Assembly (NCBI GenBank): GCA_022749755.1
Contig: CM040440.1
Span: 21,811,269 to 21,875,268, forward strand
Direction of reading: 5' to 3'
Source of the DNA: Azadirachta indica
Taxonomy: Eukaryota > Streptophyta > Magnoliopsida > Sapindales > Meliaceae
DNA: 64,000 nucleotides
Part shown: positions 25,866 to 37,669 of the stretch, piece after piece
Layout of the letters: each line of letters opens with the position of its first letter
Position numbering within the stretch: the stretch's first letter is position 1
Notes under the pieces: generated by a model
The model's input: only the letters and a program-made list of their open reading frames with translations
Told to the model about the DNA's origin: nothing
Databases searched by the model: none
Translations under genes and position numbers: made by a program

Positions 25866-25970
25866 CTCAGTGCTTGATTGATTCACGGCCGCAGTACCCG
25901 TTATTTCCCTGGTGGCAGTGACAGTTTTAGAGAGAGAGATACTGAAAGAGAAACTTTAACGCTTGATGTC
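25866..25970 (-). ncRNA. Possible first exon of a spliced non-coding transcript
   Basis: On the minus strand a TATAAAG-like box (25995-26000) is followed about 30 bp later by a CT-rich leader without ATG. It ends in CACTGAG|GTAAGT, a consensus splice donor, with the last exon base at 25866. This is the architecture of a plant Pol II non-coding or microRNA primary transcript. No known mature microRNA was recognised downstream, so this is a weak prediction. Confidence 0.2.
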
Positions 25971-26386
25971 TGTTTGTCCTGGTTGTTGATTGCCTTTATA
26001 TGGAAGTGTAGTTGCCTTGGAAAGGAGCTTTTACAGAGCAGTGCACTTGTAACCCAGTACTCAATGCTCCTCTTTCTCTGAATCTGTAATAAACCCTAGC
26101 CAGTGATCAGAAAAATAAAACAAACAGACAGGAAAACCTAAGCCCATACCTTTCATGACCGATCATCACCTTTCTTTCTTCAAGTGATGATTCGCCATCC
26201 ACCCACCAAATTCATAGTCACTAATAACTTCAGTAACCAAGCATAATTACTAATACAATTATATCAGTATAAGTACCTGAAGAGGCTAAATTTCTGGTAA
26301 TAATTACGGGGTTTTCTACTGATAAGATGCTGAACTTTTAGGAAGCTTTAAAAGTTATATTTGCTTTTAGAAAATATAAACTTAGG

Positions 26387-26440
26387 AAACTTGGTGAATT
26401 AAAAACTTTTAAAAAACTTGGTGAATTAAAAACTTTTAAA
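26387..26440. repeat. 27-bp direct tandem duplication
   Basis: The unit beginning AAACTTGGTGAATTAAAAAC occurs twice with a 27-bp period in the 3' flank of the AHL gene. It is nearly perfect, hence recent, and probably arose by slippage. Confidence 0.85.
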
Positions 26441-26920
26441 AGAAACAAAAATTAGTTAATATGCATTTAGTTAGGATCATACAAGAAATCTGAAGCCTGC
26501 AATCTTAAACACAAAGAAAGAACCTGAAAAATAGGTGGCTTACTTTATTTTTTATTTTTCTTCCTTTCCAGCAAAAGAGTGGAGGAACAATTATCAGGCA
26601 AGTTATCAGAACTACCAGAAAGAAAGTGATAGAAACTGGAGATGAAGTACTGTCTTTCCTAGCTAGCTGCCGCGACCTCAAGATATCATGAATTGGATGG
26701 AACACAGAAAGCTATTCAGATATGATCAAAGCGAAAGAGAAAAAACCTGATAATTTCATTAATTTGTACATCCTTCTTCAATCAAAGATAGATGAATTCC
26801 AAGATAAACATCTGAAATATAAACTAACTTGTAGAAGAAGAAGAATGAAAGGTGATTGGAAAGGTCAAACAAAGAGAGGGAAAAGAAAAGAAAAAAAAAT
26901 GCATAACACAGTTTTTTTTG

Positions 26921-27865
26921 TTAAAAAGGTGGACGAGCTGTGCCCCAATATGCGTCAGCTGGTAATTGCACTGAATTTAGAAGATTTGGTGTTAACCCAT
27001 GAATGAAAGAAGCATTAGCATCTTGCATTAGTTGCTGCTGAGACTGTTGCTGCTGCTGCTGTTGTTGCGCCTGTCCAACAATTTCCGGCGACTCTAGTGG
27101 CCTGCTTCCAGGAATCGATGCCACTGGTGTCTCTTCCTCCTCCAGTGGAAGCCTCTCATATGCCGCATTACCAAAAGAAGCCGCCATAATCACCACCGGA
27201 CCCGAAGCAACAAGCGGACCCACCACGCTTCCACCAACTACTTGACCCTGACCACCGGCTAAATAAATTGTCAATCCAGACGCAGCCGGTGGCGCAGGAG
27301 GTGGTAAAAACGATCCTGCCAGCGATAAAATCTCGAATCTCCCATGTAAAGTCACTACTGCGCCGGGTGCAGCCGGTTGTCTTAGAGTTACATTCGTTAC
27401 AGTACCAGTACCACTCAGAATGCATATCCCTCTTTGTCTTCGCCTTGCAAAAGTTGATACACTCTCCATTATGTCACAACCGTTGGCGATTTCCATGACA
27501 TGAGATCGGAGAGCATTAGCGCTATCACGGGTTATGATGATTGGCGGCTTAGGCTTGTTTTTGGACCCGGCTGGTCTGCCGCGGGGTCTTCTCGAGATTT
27601 CTCCTTCTCCGGGAACGACTGCTAGTTCTTTGTCTTCAGTGGTGTTGAGAGCGGTGGTTGTTGTCGTTGTTGCGGTTGTGGTGATGGCGGTATTTTCATC
27701 GCGATCTCGTTTTTGGCCACGGTTTAAGCTGCTGTTACCGCTTTGTTCTTCTTCAGAATTCTGTTGGTGGAGTTGTTGTTGGAACTGATGATGTGACTGT
27801 AGATGAATATCTCTGGTATGGAAAGGAGGTGGAAGAGGACGGCCATGAGCTGTAACAGGATTCAT
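26921..27865 (-). CDS. AHL22: AT-hook motif nuclear-localized protein, AHL22-like
   Basis: A 314-aa intronless gene. AHL proteins bind AT-rich DNA, often at matrix attachment regions, and form trimers that recruit chromatin modifiers; AHL22 restrains flowering (via FT) and hypocotyl growth. One type I AT-hook is visible with the PRGRP core at residues 94-98 followed by [11 protein letters not shown]. The PPC/DUF296 domain follows (about 112-235), with the GRFEIL motif at 175-180 needed for partner binding. The N-terminus is His/Gln- and Thr-rich (a poly-Thr run at about 62-71). The C-terminus has a poly-Gln run and ends [15 protein letters not shown], nearly as in Arabidopsis AHL22. The first true ATG is at 27865; the open frame extends two codons upstream only through TTG. 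Single exon, one hook and PPC type place it in clade A. AHL24 is the main alternative name. Confidence 0.93.
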   Translation of the reverse strand: MNPVTAHGRPLPPPFHTRDIHLQSHHQFQQQLHQQNSEEEQSGNSSLNRGQKRDRDENTAITTTATTTTTTALNTTEDKELAVVPGEGEISRRPRGRPAGSKNKPKPPIIITRDSANALRSHVMEIANGCDIMESVSTFARRRQRGICILSGTGTVTNVTLRQPAAPGAVVTLHGRFEILSLAGSFLPPPAPPAASGLTIYLAGGQGQVVGGSVVGPLVASGPVVIMAASFGNAAYERLPLEEEETPVASIPGSRPLESPEIVGQAQQQQQQQQSQQQLMQDANASFIHGLTPNLLNSVQLPADAYWGTARPPF

Positions 27866-30800
27866 ATTCAAACCCTAATTAGCTCAGCTTAGCTCATACA
27901 ACCAAAAAGACAGCTTTGAGGATTGATCAGAGAGAAGAAGGATTGAGTTGAGAGTTTTCTCTCTTTGCTTCCTCTTGTAGTTTTATGTCTTACTTCGTTC
28001 GGAAATTTGAAGGATCAAATGCTACTAACTTTCCCTAGAAAAGAAAAAAGGAAGGGACTTTTAAACATCAGCTACCAAAATTATCAGCTGAAATAGCTGA
28101 ATCAATCAAGCCCATCTTAATTTCTTCTCTCTAACACCTCAGATATGAGTGAGAGTTCGTTTCTCTTAGGTTGTTTCAGGGTCTGTCTAAGTCTATCTAT
28201 CTCCTGCGAAGATAAGTTGTTGGGTAAAGGTTTGGGTGAAAATGAGGAAGAAAAGGGTAAGGGAAAAAAAAAAAAAAAGGTGATGTTTGGGTAGTGATTT
28301 CTCATTTTTTTTTTTTGATTTAAATCTTTTTGGGTATAGTGTAATAGTGTTGTTGGGTTAGGGTTAGGTCAAGGTATCGGATCGATGATGGGTTTAGTTT
28401 TGGTAAGAGAGCGTGCGCATGGGCGGTGATGTGGGCCTCACTTTCTCTCTCTTTTGTCTCTCGCACCATCACCCCCATGTTCTTTCTTTCTTTCTCTCTC
28501 TTTTAAATGTCTCTATCTATCTAATGTCTCTGTTACCCTATAACACTAAAAAGTTTCAGCTTTTGATCATCATATATTCTCTCCCTCATTAGCTCGATGA
28601 TATCTCATTCCCTTTCTTTACTTTTTATGCCCTCCTTTTCTCTTCTTCCTCCTTAATTTCTGCTTCTGGTTCCAACCAATTGCATGCCAAGTGATCCTCT
28701 TACTCTTCACTACAAATCTCATCACGATGCTTTATTTTGAGCTTTAGTCTTATTTTCCATATTTCACAATTCAAATTAGAATGTAATTGTTTTGGCATCT
28801 AAAAGCATGCATATATACAACAACAGCAGAAATACTGCGCTTGGAAACTTATAATAATAATATGTATATCAGAACGGTGGATCATATATTAACTTAAACT
28901 GCTAAGCAAAGGCGCGCGGCTTAGCTATGTATTGATGTAAAACAACTAGAAATGAACCTAGACCGGAAGTTGGTTTCATAGGATTCCTCTTTTCTTATAT
29001 ATATATATATATATATATAATAGTATTTATATACAAAGAGTTTAAGATTCTTTTTTACTTCTGGTTTTACGCATCAAACAGAATGAAATGCCAAAGTGAA
29101 TCAGTAAAAAGACGTTATTTTCGTTGGATAATGACAATATAAATTAAAAAAAACTGAAGAGAATAATAAGGTTATGTGAGCGTTACAAATTAAACGATGA
29201 ACCTGAGTTACTATTGCATTTAGACTCACCGAAAACAAAGAGGAGTTGATCGAATGGCAAATAATGAGAACTAGAAGGAAGAAATGGGGGCATTAAATGA
29301 AAGAAGATGGTGCATGTGGATGTGGTGGGTCATGGGAAATTGGAGTGGACCCACCCGAACAAATTGGGTCAGGACAGAGGAGTCAGGGCGTGTCTTAAGG
29401 GCGACTCTTCATTCTAGGAAACCAAGCCAAACCAAACCAAAACAAAAAGCATTGCAAATTCCAATTGCAAGGCAAATACAAGCTCCATCTTCTCTTCTTT
29501 TCTCTCTTGACTCTATTACGTTGATGTTGATGTTTATGTTTATGTTTTATGTTTATGTTGCGGGTCCCAATCTTTTTTTGTTTGATCATTAAACGAAACG
29601 TGTCTCTCCCCCAGTTTCCCTCTCTTCTCTCTTCTCTTTCTTTTATTATCTTATCTCTAATTCTACTGCAGGAAGCCCCTTGCGTTCTTAATTTCCCACT
29701 TTAATTACATTATTACACCTCACCCCCTCCCTCTAAACTAATAATTAACAATTTCCATATCTTATTTTAATACTACTACTGAAATTCGTGTCTTTTCTCT
29801 GTTACATCTTGAAAGAAGTATACATATAGTGAACATTTTCATACATTAAATATATAAACTCTAAAAGATCTTTTTGAGGTACTTTTACGGAACATATATG
29901 TATGTCAATAATTTATTTAGACCAAAATTGAATGATAATTAAACAATATGGACGACATTATTCATGTATTGTGTTTTACTTTTGCTATATTTCGTTATAA
30001 CCAATCAAGGAAGATACATAACAAAATTGTGAAAGAAAAATACAATGGATCAAGAATATTAAATTTCAATACTTTAATGTTGGAGGAAGCATTAATGGAA
30101 GACACCAGGAAAATGTTGACTCAAAATACTAACTATTAATAATTATGAATAAAAGATAGAGAAATATTAATTTAATTAAGTCATGATACGTGCAACCCAA
30201 CGACTATGAACATGATGCCACCGCGCAATTCACAGCTATCACCTAACTACAAATAAATTAATCAAGAGTTAAGGGTATAAATAAATTAGCTAGGTTAGAA
30301 TCTTAACTCTCGATTAATTGCACTTATAAACTTAGTAAAACAGTTAAAGGTTTCATATTTTATAAAAGGATTAAATGATGATGTTAGATAGAAGTGAAGT
30401 TTTTAAAAATTAATTAATTGAAATTTATAGTTGCTAATTCTCGGACGTTTTGTCAAAGCAAAAAAAAATTTCTAGATGGAATTAAATGATGAGAGGCGGC
30501 CGGAGCGCAATTAAAGAGGATAATGGGATGGATGATGGAGTCAGAGTTAAGGGGTCAGCAAAATTTATAACTAGACGTCAGACACCGTTGGATTTTGTCC
30601 CCATTGCGATGATTTCCCGTAGTAAGCTGCCAACTCATGCGCACGTGCATGCGCCCTACACGCACATCCAATCAGAGAACGGAATATTCCAGCTCCGAGG
30701 AGATGATCATGAGCTGGATAGTGATCGAGTGTGATCATATCTTTTATTTGTCGTTTCTATTTCTACATAATATACATATATGCTTGCTTTCATTTCAAGT

Positions 30801-31357
30801 CTCAGATAATTGCCAGCCTGCAGCAACTGCAATTGCCTTCGAACATAAGCCATCCCCATTTCCCATCCCTAAGCTTTGAATATTTTTGCTTTATTCAGAT
30901 AATTAATAAAGCAAGCTTAATTTTTGGTCCAGTTAATTTGTTTGTTAGTGGGGGAAGGGGGGAATTTGAACCAATTACTAGTAGTGACTGACTTCAGAAA
31001 GAGGATAGGAGAGGAGAGGGAGAGAATTAAGAAAAGACAGTAATGGTTTGACTGAGTGCATCGTTTAATGGAGTTGTATGGTGAATGAGAAACCGAGGCG
31101 TGTGGGCGTGAATTAGCAGAGGGAGAAGCGTGGGTGGCGCTGACAGAATAACATTACAAAAGATACTACTACTGACAGGCAATTTGTGAGAATTGAAACT
31201 GTAGCATCAGCAGCCGGCCACATTCTATATATATTAATTATGTAAAATGTAATGTGACCAAATTGCAAACCAAATGAGAGAGAGAGAGGTCGAATGAATG
31301 AGAAATTGAATGCACCAATGGCAGCAGTTACATTTTTATCTGCTATGATTGATTATA

Positions 31358-31358
31358 T

Positions 31359-31390
<32 letters not shown>

Positions 31391-31391
31391 T
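31358..31391. repeat. Compound (AC)n(AT)n microsatellite
   Basis: A run of AC units passes directly into a run of AT units; no coding potential. Confidence 0.9.
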
Positions 31392-31993
31392 AATTAGAAA
31401 GAATAATAAATGAGGTATTTCTGCATTCTGAATGCTGAATTCTGATCCCACTAGCTAGCTCTATCTCCACTACTCGTTGAGAGAACACTAAATATACTAA
31501 TCAATCTTTTCTTTTTATTGCATGCCTGAATTCTATGAACCCATTTGATGTTCTATGGCGAACATTATGATTTTATTTTTCTCCCCAAATCTTTTTCGCT
31601 ATTTTCAATTTTATCATTAATTTTCTAGGGCATGTATAATTCTTTGTTATCCATGGAGCTACATATGTTTCTGACGCATCATGATGCTTTAAACTATATT
31701 TTATATGCATGAAATGTCCAAATTAATATCCATAAAACAGGCTGTGACTTTAACCTTCAGCTAATCAAATAGAGAATTAAAAATGGATAAAATCGGGTGA
31801 TTGGATGAGATTATAACAGAGTCTTTCCCGGGACAAACGGTCCGTTTTCTCCTCTTTTCCACGTTACTTTCGTCTCCGTTAATCGATTAAGCCAACCCTA
31901 ATTTGTCTCTCCTACAAACAAGCAAACAAGGAAATTGATTAACCACCTATAATTAATTATAAATTATGACCTGATTATAAAACAAATGAACCC

Positions 31994-31996
<3 letters not shown>

Positions 31997-32038
<42 letters not shown>
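31997..32038. repeat. (TC)21 microsatellite
   Basis: Twenty-one perfect TC units, the longest uninterrupted dinucleotide repeat of this type in the window; probably polymorphic. Confidence 0.95.
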
Positions 32039-32041
<3 letters not shown>

Positions 32042-33473
32042 CTGAAAACAAGCTAGCAAACAAAAGAAATTAATACATGAAAATGCATGGTTGTAATACT
32101 ACAAAACATCGTTTTCTTCAGCAGTCAACGGTCTCCGAATACCTCTCCTTCCTCTAGGTACTGAAATCCAAGCCGTCCTCATCACCCAGAAACCCTTCTA
32201 AGCAAAAAAGAAAACAGTTTTCATAATTTATTTAGTTATGATTTCTTGCCCATTATTATATATTTCGTACATTTGTATTTCTTCATAATCCACTCACTTA
32301 ATTCCCGGAAGTTAATTTAAAAGAAAAAGAAAACGTCATGTAAGTTTGATTATTTATTCAAATGATCATGGTATGCGCAATTCCCGATAGATTGCAATAA
32401 TTGATGGATCGTAATCTAGTATTGATCAATTTCTAGCTAATATTTGGTATAATATAAGATTCCACATATATAAATATATATATATATATAATATCAATGA
32501 GTTTAAAATTGATCTGCATAGTCTATAATAAACATTAATCTCAATTATTGAAGTAAATTATTGTCTCTGATGCAATTTCAGGAATTAGACAACTTTCCAC
32601 CTCTTGAAAGCAGCATTTACAATTACGATGACTTTTCTGCTTCGACAGTTTTTTATTATTGAATATTTAGAGGAGAAAAAGAAATTAAATTTAAAATGAA
32701 TTTCTGCTTCAGCACAGCAATTAAAATTCTCAACGTAATAACGCAGGCCATTTCTCTATATATGGGTTCACTAATCTCTAGCTAGCTTGAAACAGCGTAG
32801 AGTTCACGGGGTTCATCGATGCAAACCCTTTTGAAAATGATCAACATGTTGAATCTTGTGAATAGAAGAGTTTGATTTTTTTGAGAAAACATTATCTTCT
32901 CCGTGGCTATAGTGGAGGAAATGAATCAAAAGCATGGAAAAATGCTGAAACTTTTGGCCTTATGCAACATTAATAATATTGTAATGCTTATCTTAATCAA
33001 CTTTCTTATATATTAAACAAACCAAACCCCAATGTGTTGTCCAAATTAATAATTATATATTTAACCAAAGGTGTTTGAAGCTAATCCATGAAAGTTTATG
33101 GACCACATCAACGAAGTAAAAAAAGGAAAAAGAGAAAGAAACTACTTTCCATGTGAAGAGCACCAATTGCTTCGAATCTAGCATAAATGTCGCATGTTCC
33201 CACTCTCTTAATAGCCGCTTTTCGCTCAAAGTGGCTTGATATTGCGCCCATCTCTTCTCCTCCATGGAAGGCCAATCTAAAGCTTTCGTTTTTTTAATTG
33301 GTAATTAATTAATCAAAAACCACATCGAGCACTGAGAATATTTTAGAGCTAAATAGCCGACCAAACTGAGGTTTGTCATGTGATTGATAGTGATCGATTT
33401 GGAATCATTTTAGCCATCCTTTCACCTGCTTGTATGACCTCTTTCAAATCAAACGCTAGTGCAATTTGCAGTC

Positions 33474-33505
<32 letters not shown>

Positions 33506-34427
33506 TAATCAACGGCATATTGATTGATGTTATGTTTGCAAATCTTTAATTTTGTAAACTCTAGATGGAATTTATCCCTTACCCTTATCACTTTTCAACT
33601 TCCATTAATTATGTTTTAATTTTAAACCCCCACCAATTAAGTATTTGAGACTACAATATTCTACAAGAATAATATTTGGAAAGCAGTCATTCCTTGCAAA
33701 CCTTCATTTTTATATCGTCAAAATTAGAATAATTACATTATTCTTCTATTCAAGTACGATTCATAGTTAATATTTATGCATAAAGAAGGTCCTTAAATTC
33801 TAGTTATATATAAAACTCAGTTCCAGCATATGTGGAAGGACTAATTATTACTCGGAATCTTCAGGAAAATATTTTATATGGTTTGGTTTGGTTTCTGAAG
33901 TAATTTGAAAACTGGTTAGTTGGGACTTGAGAAAAAGTAATTGTTAATTGCAATTTTAATGTCAATCAAAAGTAGCTAACATGAGTTGCTGTGATTCTCA
34001 TCATGAGAAACTGTCCTCTCCCAAGACAATGCCCTAGTTATGATGATTACTTTGAAACACCACTTTGTATATAGTTTCTTTTGCATTCCGAAAATATTGA
34101 ATTTGAAAAGCATGATAAATTAATGATGGAATTTTAATATTTTAACATAAGGAAAGAAAACAAAATGATTACACCCAAGTGCCCATTTGCTTAAATATTG
34201 GACAAAGTGTGACATCCTAGAGTATCTTATTTAGATCACTCATTAAAACAACTTATCCATCAAACAACCTATTATATATATATATATATATATATATAGA
34301 ACTAAGGTAATTGATTTATAATACATAATAATAAAGAAAGCATTATTTATCCCTAATGGATATTTTGTTAGTGGTTTGTGCTACCTCATAAGGAACTTCA
34401 ATCTCTCTCTCTCTCTCTCTCTCTATC

Positions 34428-34459
<32 letters not shown>

Positions 34460-35096
34460 TAAGCTTGAATATCTTATTTGTATGGAAAAACTCGACAAAT
34501 CTAGCTCAGGAGAATTTGTCTCGTGATAATTATAATATAGTCAATAGAATGTAAATTTAGACCAAAGTAATGCACCTTTTATATAAATATATATATATAT
34601 ATATATACACACACTAACTTTTAAAACTTTTCTTCAACAGAAAAATGGCAGATCTTGAAGCGTTATTTAATTTGATTATAGATTGCAGATTTGAGAGGCC
34701 TTGTCACCCATGATTCTTCAATTATAGCTTCAAGACTTCAAGTTTGTATTTGAAATTTTGAGCCAACAGGACATAAATTATTGTAGCACAATTCCAATAA
34801 CCAACCTCTCTCATGTTCTTATACACACATTACTTGAATTAACATATTTTTCTATACAAATCGAACTCTGAGATACCTACAATTAGTAGCTTTTCCATCC
34901 CTTTCTTAAGCTATTATTGGATGACAATTGGTGGATGTGCCAAGTAGCAATTTCATTTTCAGGTAGAAGAAGAACCCGGCCCACTAAATCTGGCCCAATT
35001 CGTCGCTGAAAATTATAAACAATTGTTCGATTTGGATCCTAGCTTGAAATTAGATTAGCAGGCAAATTAGGCAATTACTTAAAAAAATTTCCCACA

Positions 35097-35364
35097 TAAA
35101 TCCAGCCAATTTTTTTTTTTTTAAATACTACAATAGTACATATTACAATCTATTAATTCTAAGATGACATGTCTACTAAAATTTTATATCTAACAATTGT
35201 GGTATAGTCTAAATATCTCTGCACAATATGATACAATATTTATTTTCGAATTCAGAGAAAAATCTACCCACATTTATGGAAGAAGTCCTGTGAAACCCTC
35301 ACAGAGAGAGGGAATGCGTTCTAACCATCCAGGCTAAGCTTAGATGGCTAAATCCAGCCAATTT
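35097..35364 (-). mobile_element. SINE-like retroposon with 16-bp target-site duplication
   Basis: The 16-bp sequence TAAATCCAGCCAATTT occurs at 35097-35112 and again at 35349-35364, flanking about 236 bp. Immediately inside the first copy is a T run (35113 on), that is, a poly(A) tail when read on the minus strand. The minus-strand head contains TAGCCTGGATGG followed by TTAGAACGC, a good match to a tRNA A box/D-arm, and further on GGGTTTCACAGG, a degenerate B box. Tail, duplication and tRNA-like head together indicate a tRNA-derived SINE inserted in minus orientation. The family is not identified. Confidence 0.6.
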
Positions 35365-36056
35365 AGAACGCAAGAAATGGGCAAAATTCATTATCAGTTC
35401 GATTTGTGAAGAATGTTTGATGAGTTTACAATTACATGTACGTAAGTGTTCTCATTTTGGTGTACTACTATTATTTTCTAATAAACATGGAAAATGGAAG
35501 GATTCCAGACACAATTCAAGGATTGACATCAAATTCGAGCGGTTATGGATAATGATGTAAAATGCATGGCTGGAAATCGAAGAAAAATGCGAACACGTAA
35601 AAGCGTTGAAGTCGTGTTTGTTTGCATGTTGGATGTTCAGTTTCCTGGTCTGTTGTAAGAATTTTCAGGACTCTATGACGTTACATATGTTCTTGGCATG
35701 TTATAGAATGACTGTAGCTTGTTGCTGATAGCTAGCCGATGTCTTTGGTGGGTGTAGGTATTCTATCGACATCATCGCAATACAACTAGTATTCGACAAA
35801 AAAAAGATGGAGGACCCATGTCCCGCATTTGAGAGTGAGAAAGGAAAATGGAGGAGACTAGTGCCTCTATTAGGCCATTCTCTCTGCCCTTTGGTACTGT
35901 TGTCATTTGATGCTGAGAATATCCCACTTGACATTCAAATACAATTTGTAAAGCTTGTTCTTCATATAAATTAAGCTTCTAATCTTCAATCATAAGAAAC
36001 TGAAACAAGAGTACCAGGTGGGAACTGGGAAATGATATTTGCATACCTGAATATAA

Positions 36057-36659
36057 TTATTTGGAAAGTTGAGCGTAGGTATCTGTCATCATTGATCGAA
36101 ATTCTCCGAAATCAACAAAGCCATCTCCATCTTTGTCAACCCCTTTTATCATACGTCTGCATTCTTCAACGCTGCATTTATCACATCCAAGATTGATGAG
36201 AACTCTGCTCAACTCAGTAGCCGAGATTAACCCATTCTTATCAGTGTCAAAAATGAGAAAAGCATCCATCAGATAATCTTCCTTGCTATCAATTCCCTGA
36301 ACTGCGTCCATAAATTCATCCAAATCAACGAATCCATCGCCATTATAGTCCATTTGGTTCAGCATTCCTTCAGCTTCCTCGGTAGCTTTTGACTTGTCGT
36401 ATCCGAAGCACAGAAGGACTTCACTCAGCTCTAATGATGATATCTTCCCATCACCATTTGCGTCCATCACCTTGAATATTTGTCTAAACTGGTTGGATGC
36501 TTCCATGGTCGTAAAAGATGAGGTTAACAAATCAAAACTGGACAACAGTTTGTCGTGTTTCCTTCTTCTCTTGAACGTGCATGTTTTCACCCGTTGTTGA
36601 AGAAAGAGTTTCATTTTCCGGTATAGAGAGATGCAACAACTTTTGAGAGAACCTGACAT
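36057..36659 (-). CDS. Calmodulin-like protein with N-terminal extension
   Basis: A 200-aa intronless calcium sensor with four EF-hand loops, at residues 66-77 (DANGDGKISSLE), 104-115 (DYNGDGFVDLDE), 138-149 (DTDKNGLISATE) and 175-186 (DKDGDGFVDFGE). All keep the acidic first and last ligands and the central Gly, so all should bind calcium. Residues 1-51 are a basic extension rich in Lys/Arg with Cys8-Cys9; there is no Gly2, hence no myristoylation signal, but palmitoylation of the cysteines is conceivable. An internal Met52 would give a 149-residue form of exactly calmodulin length. The gene lies alone between the large spacer and BIG3. It belongs to the plant CML family, which decodes calcium signals in cytosol or nucleus; which CML number cannot be assigned. 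Confidence 0.9.
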   Translation of the reverse strand: MSGSLKSCCISLYRKMKLFLQQRVKTCTFKRRRKHDKLLSSFDLLTSSFTTMEASNQFRQIFKVMDANGDGKISSLELSEVLLCFGYDKSKATEEAEGMLNQMDYNGDGFVDLDEFMDAVQGIDSKEDYLMDAFLIFDTDKNGLISATELSRVLINLGCDKCSVEECRRMIKGVDKDGDGFVDFGEFRSMMTDTYAQLSK

Positions 36660-37669
36660 AGTCGGAAAAGAGACGAGTAGAGAAATGTTGGGGATGGCTA
36701 TAGTAATAGTATGAAATTTGCATGTGGTGTGGCCTTTTTGGAGAAACTCGTGTCACCCTGCAATAATTCTGTGGGCACAAGGTCTTGGAATTATATTCAT
36801 CTTAATGGATGGGTCTGAAACTCTTTTTCACGAGGAGTTTTATGCATCTAGCGACTATTGACCGAGTCCACTACCGAAGATGTATTTGAGTAACAAGTCC
36901 CGTTCGGTGGATGCCAGCTGATTCGATCATTAACCCAAAACACAGAAGAAAGGGGCAAACCCAAAAAAAAAAATAAAAAGTGCCGGCTTTATCCAACTTT
37001 CGCCAACTTTGCTGTCTCCGCATCTGCAGGGGTGATTGGATAGGATAGAGTTGTTTTCACTCCTTGGATTTAACGGTCAAGTTCGGATATTGAATGCAGA
37101 CTTCATGTTTTCAATTGTAAAAGAAGCTTCGGCTATGATGGCGTCCTCTTTTGAGTTTTTCCTATGGTTGGAACTTGAAAGCCTGAAACAATCAAACCGT
37201 GGTCCCCAAACATCGGTAACCGATCAATTTTTTGCATCTTTAATTAAACAAAATCTAGCACTCTAAACGGGGAAAATGTCCAAGCAGTGCATTTTGATAC
37301 TGGTCAGTTAAACCTGAACATGACCAAAGAAATCTCTACATGCAGGCTCAATAATAGTCTTTTTTTTTACAGTAAATTCCTGCTTTGAAATTCGTACGTG
37401 GAAAGAATATCTGACTAGCATACAACAGCAAAACTCCTGATGCCGTCTATAAATTCTGAACAAGGAGGAGCTAAGCTCCTTAATAAAACTGCTCAAGCTT
37501 TATAAATTCTAGCCAATCCAAAACCATCACTAACTCTCCATACACTATGAAACTATATTTCCGATAACAATTACAACTATAAAAAAAGCAGAGGAGAAAA
37601 TGGAAACTACAAGACTTGAATTGAAAGAATATCATACATCACAAAATGTGGAGGGCAAACTCAGCAACA
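36660..37669. other. Spacer between CML promoter and BIG3 3' end
   Basis: The part next to 36660 is the CML leader and promoter (minus strand); the part below 37669 is the BIG3 3' untranslated region. A 76-codon plus-strand ORF at 37036-37266 has no recognisable features. Confidence 0.5.

Larger units (their letters stand above)
23549..26920. other. Intergenic: convergent 3' regions of ARK2 and AHL gene
   Basis: AT-rich spacer between two convergently transcribed genes, with no protein-coding gene recognised. It contains the ARK2 3' untranslated region (after 23549), the AHL 3' region (minus strand, below 26921), a promoter-plus-splice-donor-like module at 25866-26000 on the minus strand, a GAAGAAGAA-rich tract near 25576-25602, an (AT) tract near 25275-25290 and a 27-bp tandem duplication at 26387-26440. 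Confidence 0.5.
27866..36056. other. 8.2-kb spacer upstream of AHL22, no credible gene
   Basis: The AHL22 promoter and leader should lie in 27866-28500, which is CT-rich. The rest is AT-rich DNA with many microsatellites: (AT)n at 28996-29019, (AC)n/(AT)n at 31358-31391, (TC)21 at 31997-32038, and (AT)n near 32466-32490, 33475-33496, 34273-34298, 34404-34452 and 34586-34609. A SINE-like insertion sits at 35097-35364. Small ORFs (for example 33053-33265 on the minus strand, 30486-30734 on the plus strand) show no recognisable domain. Such a large gene-poor interval beside a developmental regulator may hold distal enhancers, which is inference. Confidence 0.5.

Noticed and set aside
33053..33265. 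70-codon minus-strand ORF beginning MEEKRWAQYQATLSEKRLL
   Set aside because: The first 40 residues look protein-like, but no family was recognised and the tail is low-complexity Phe/Ser; not enough to call a gene.
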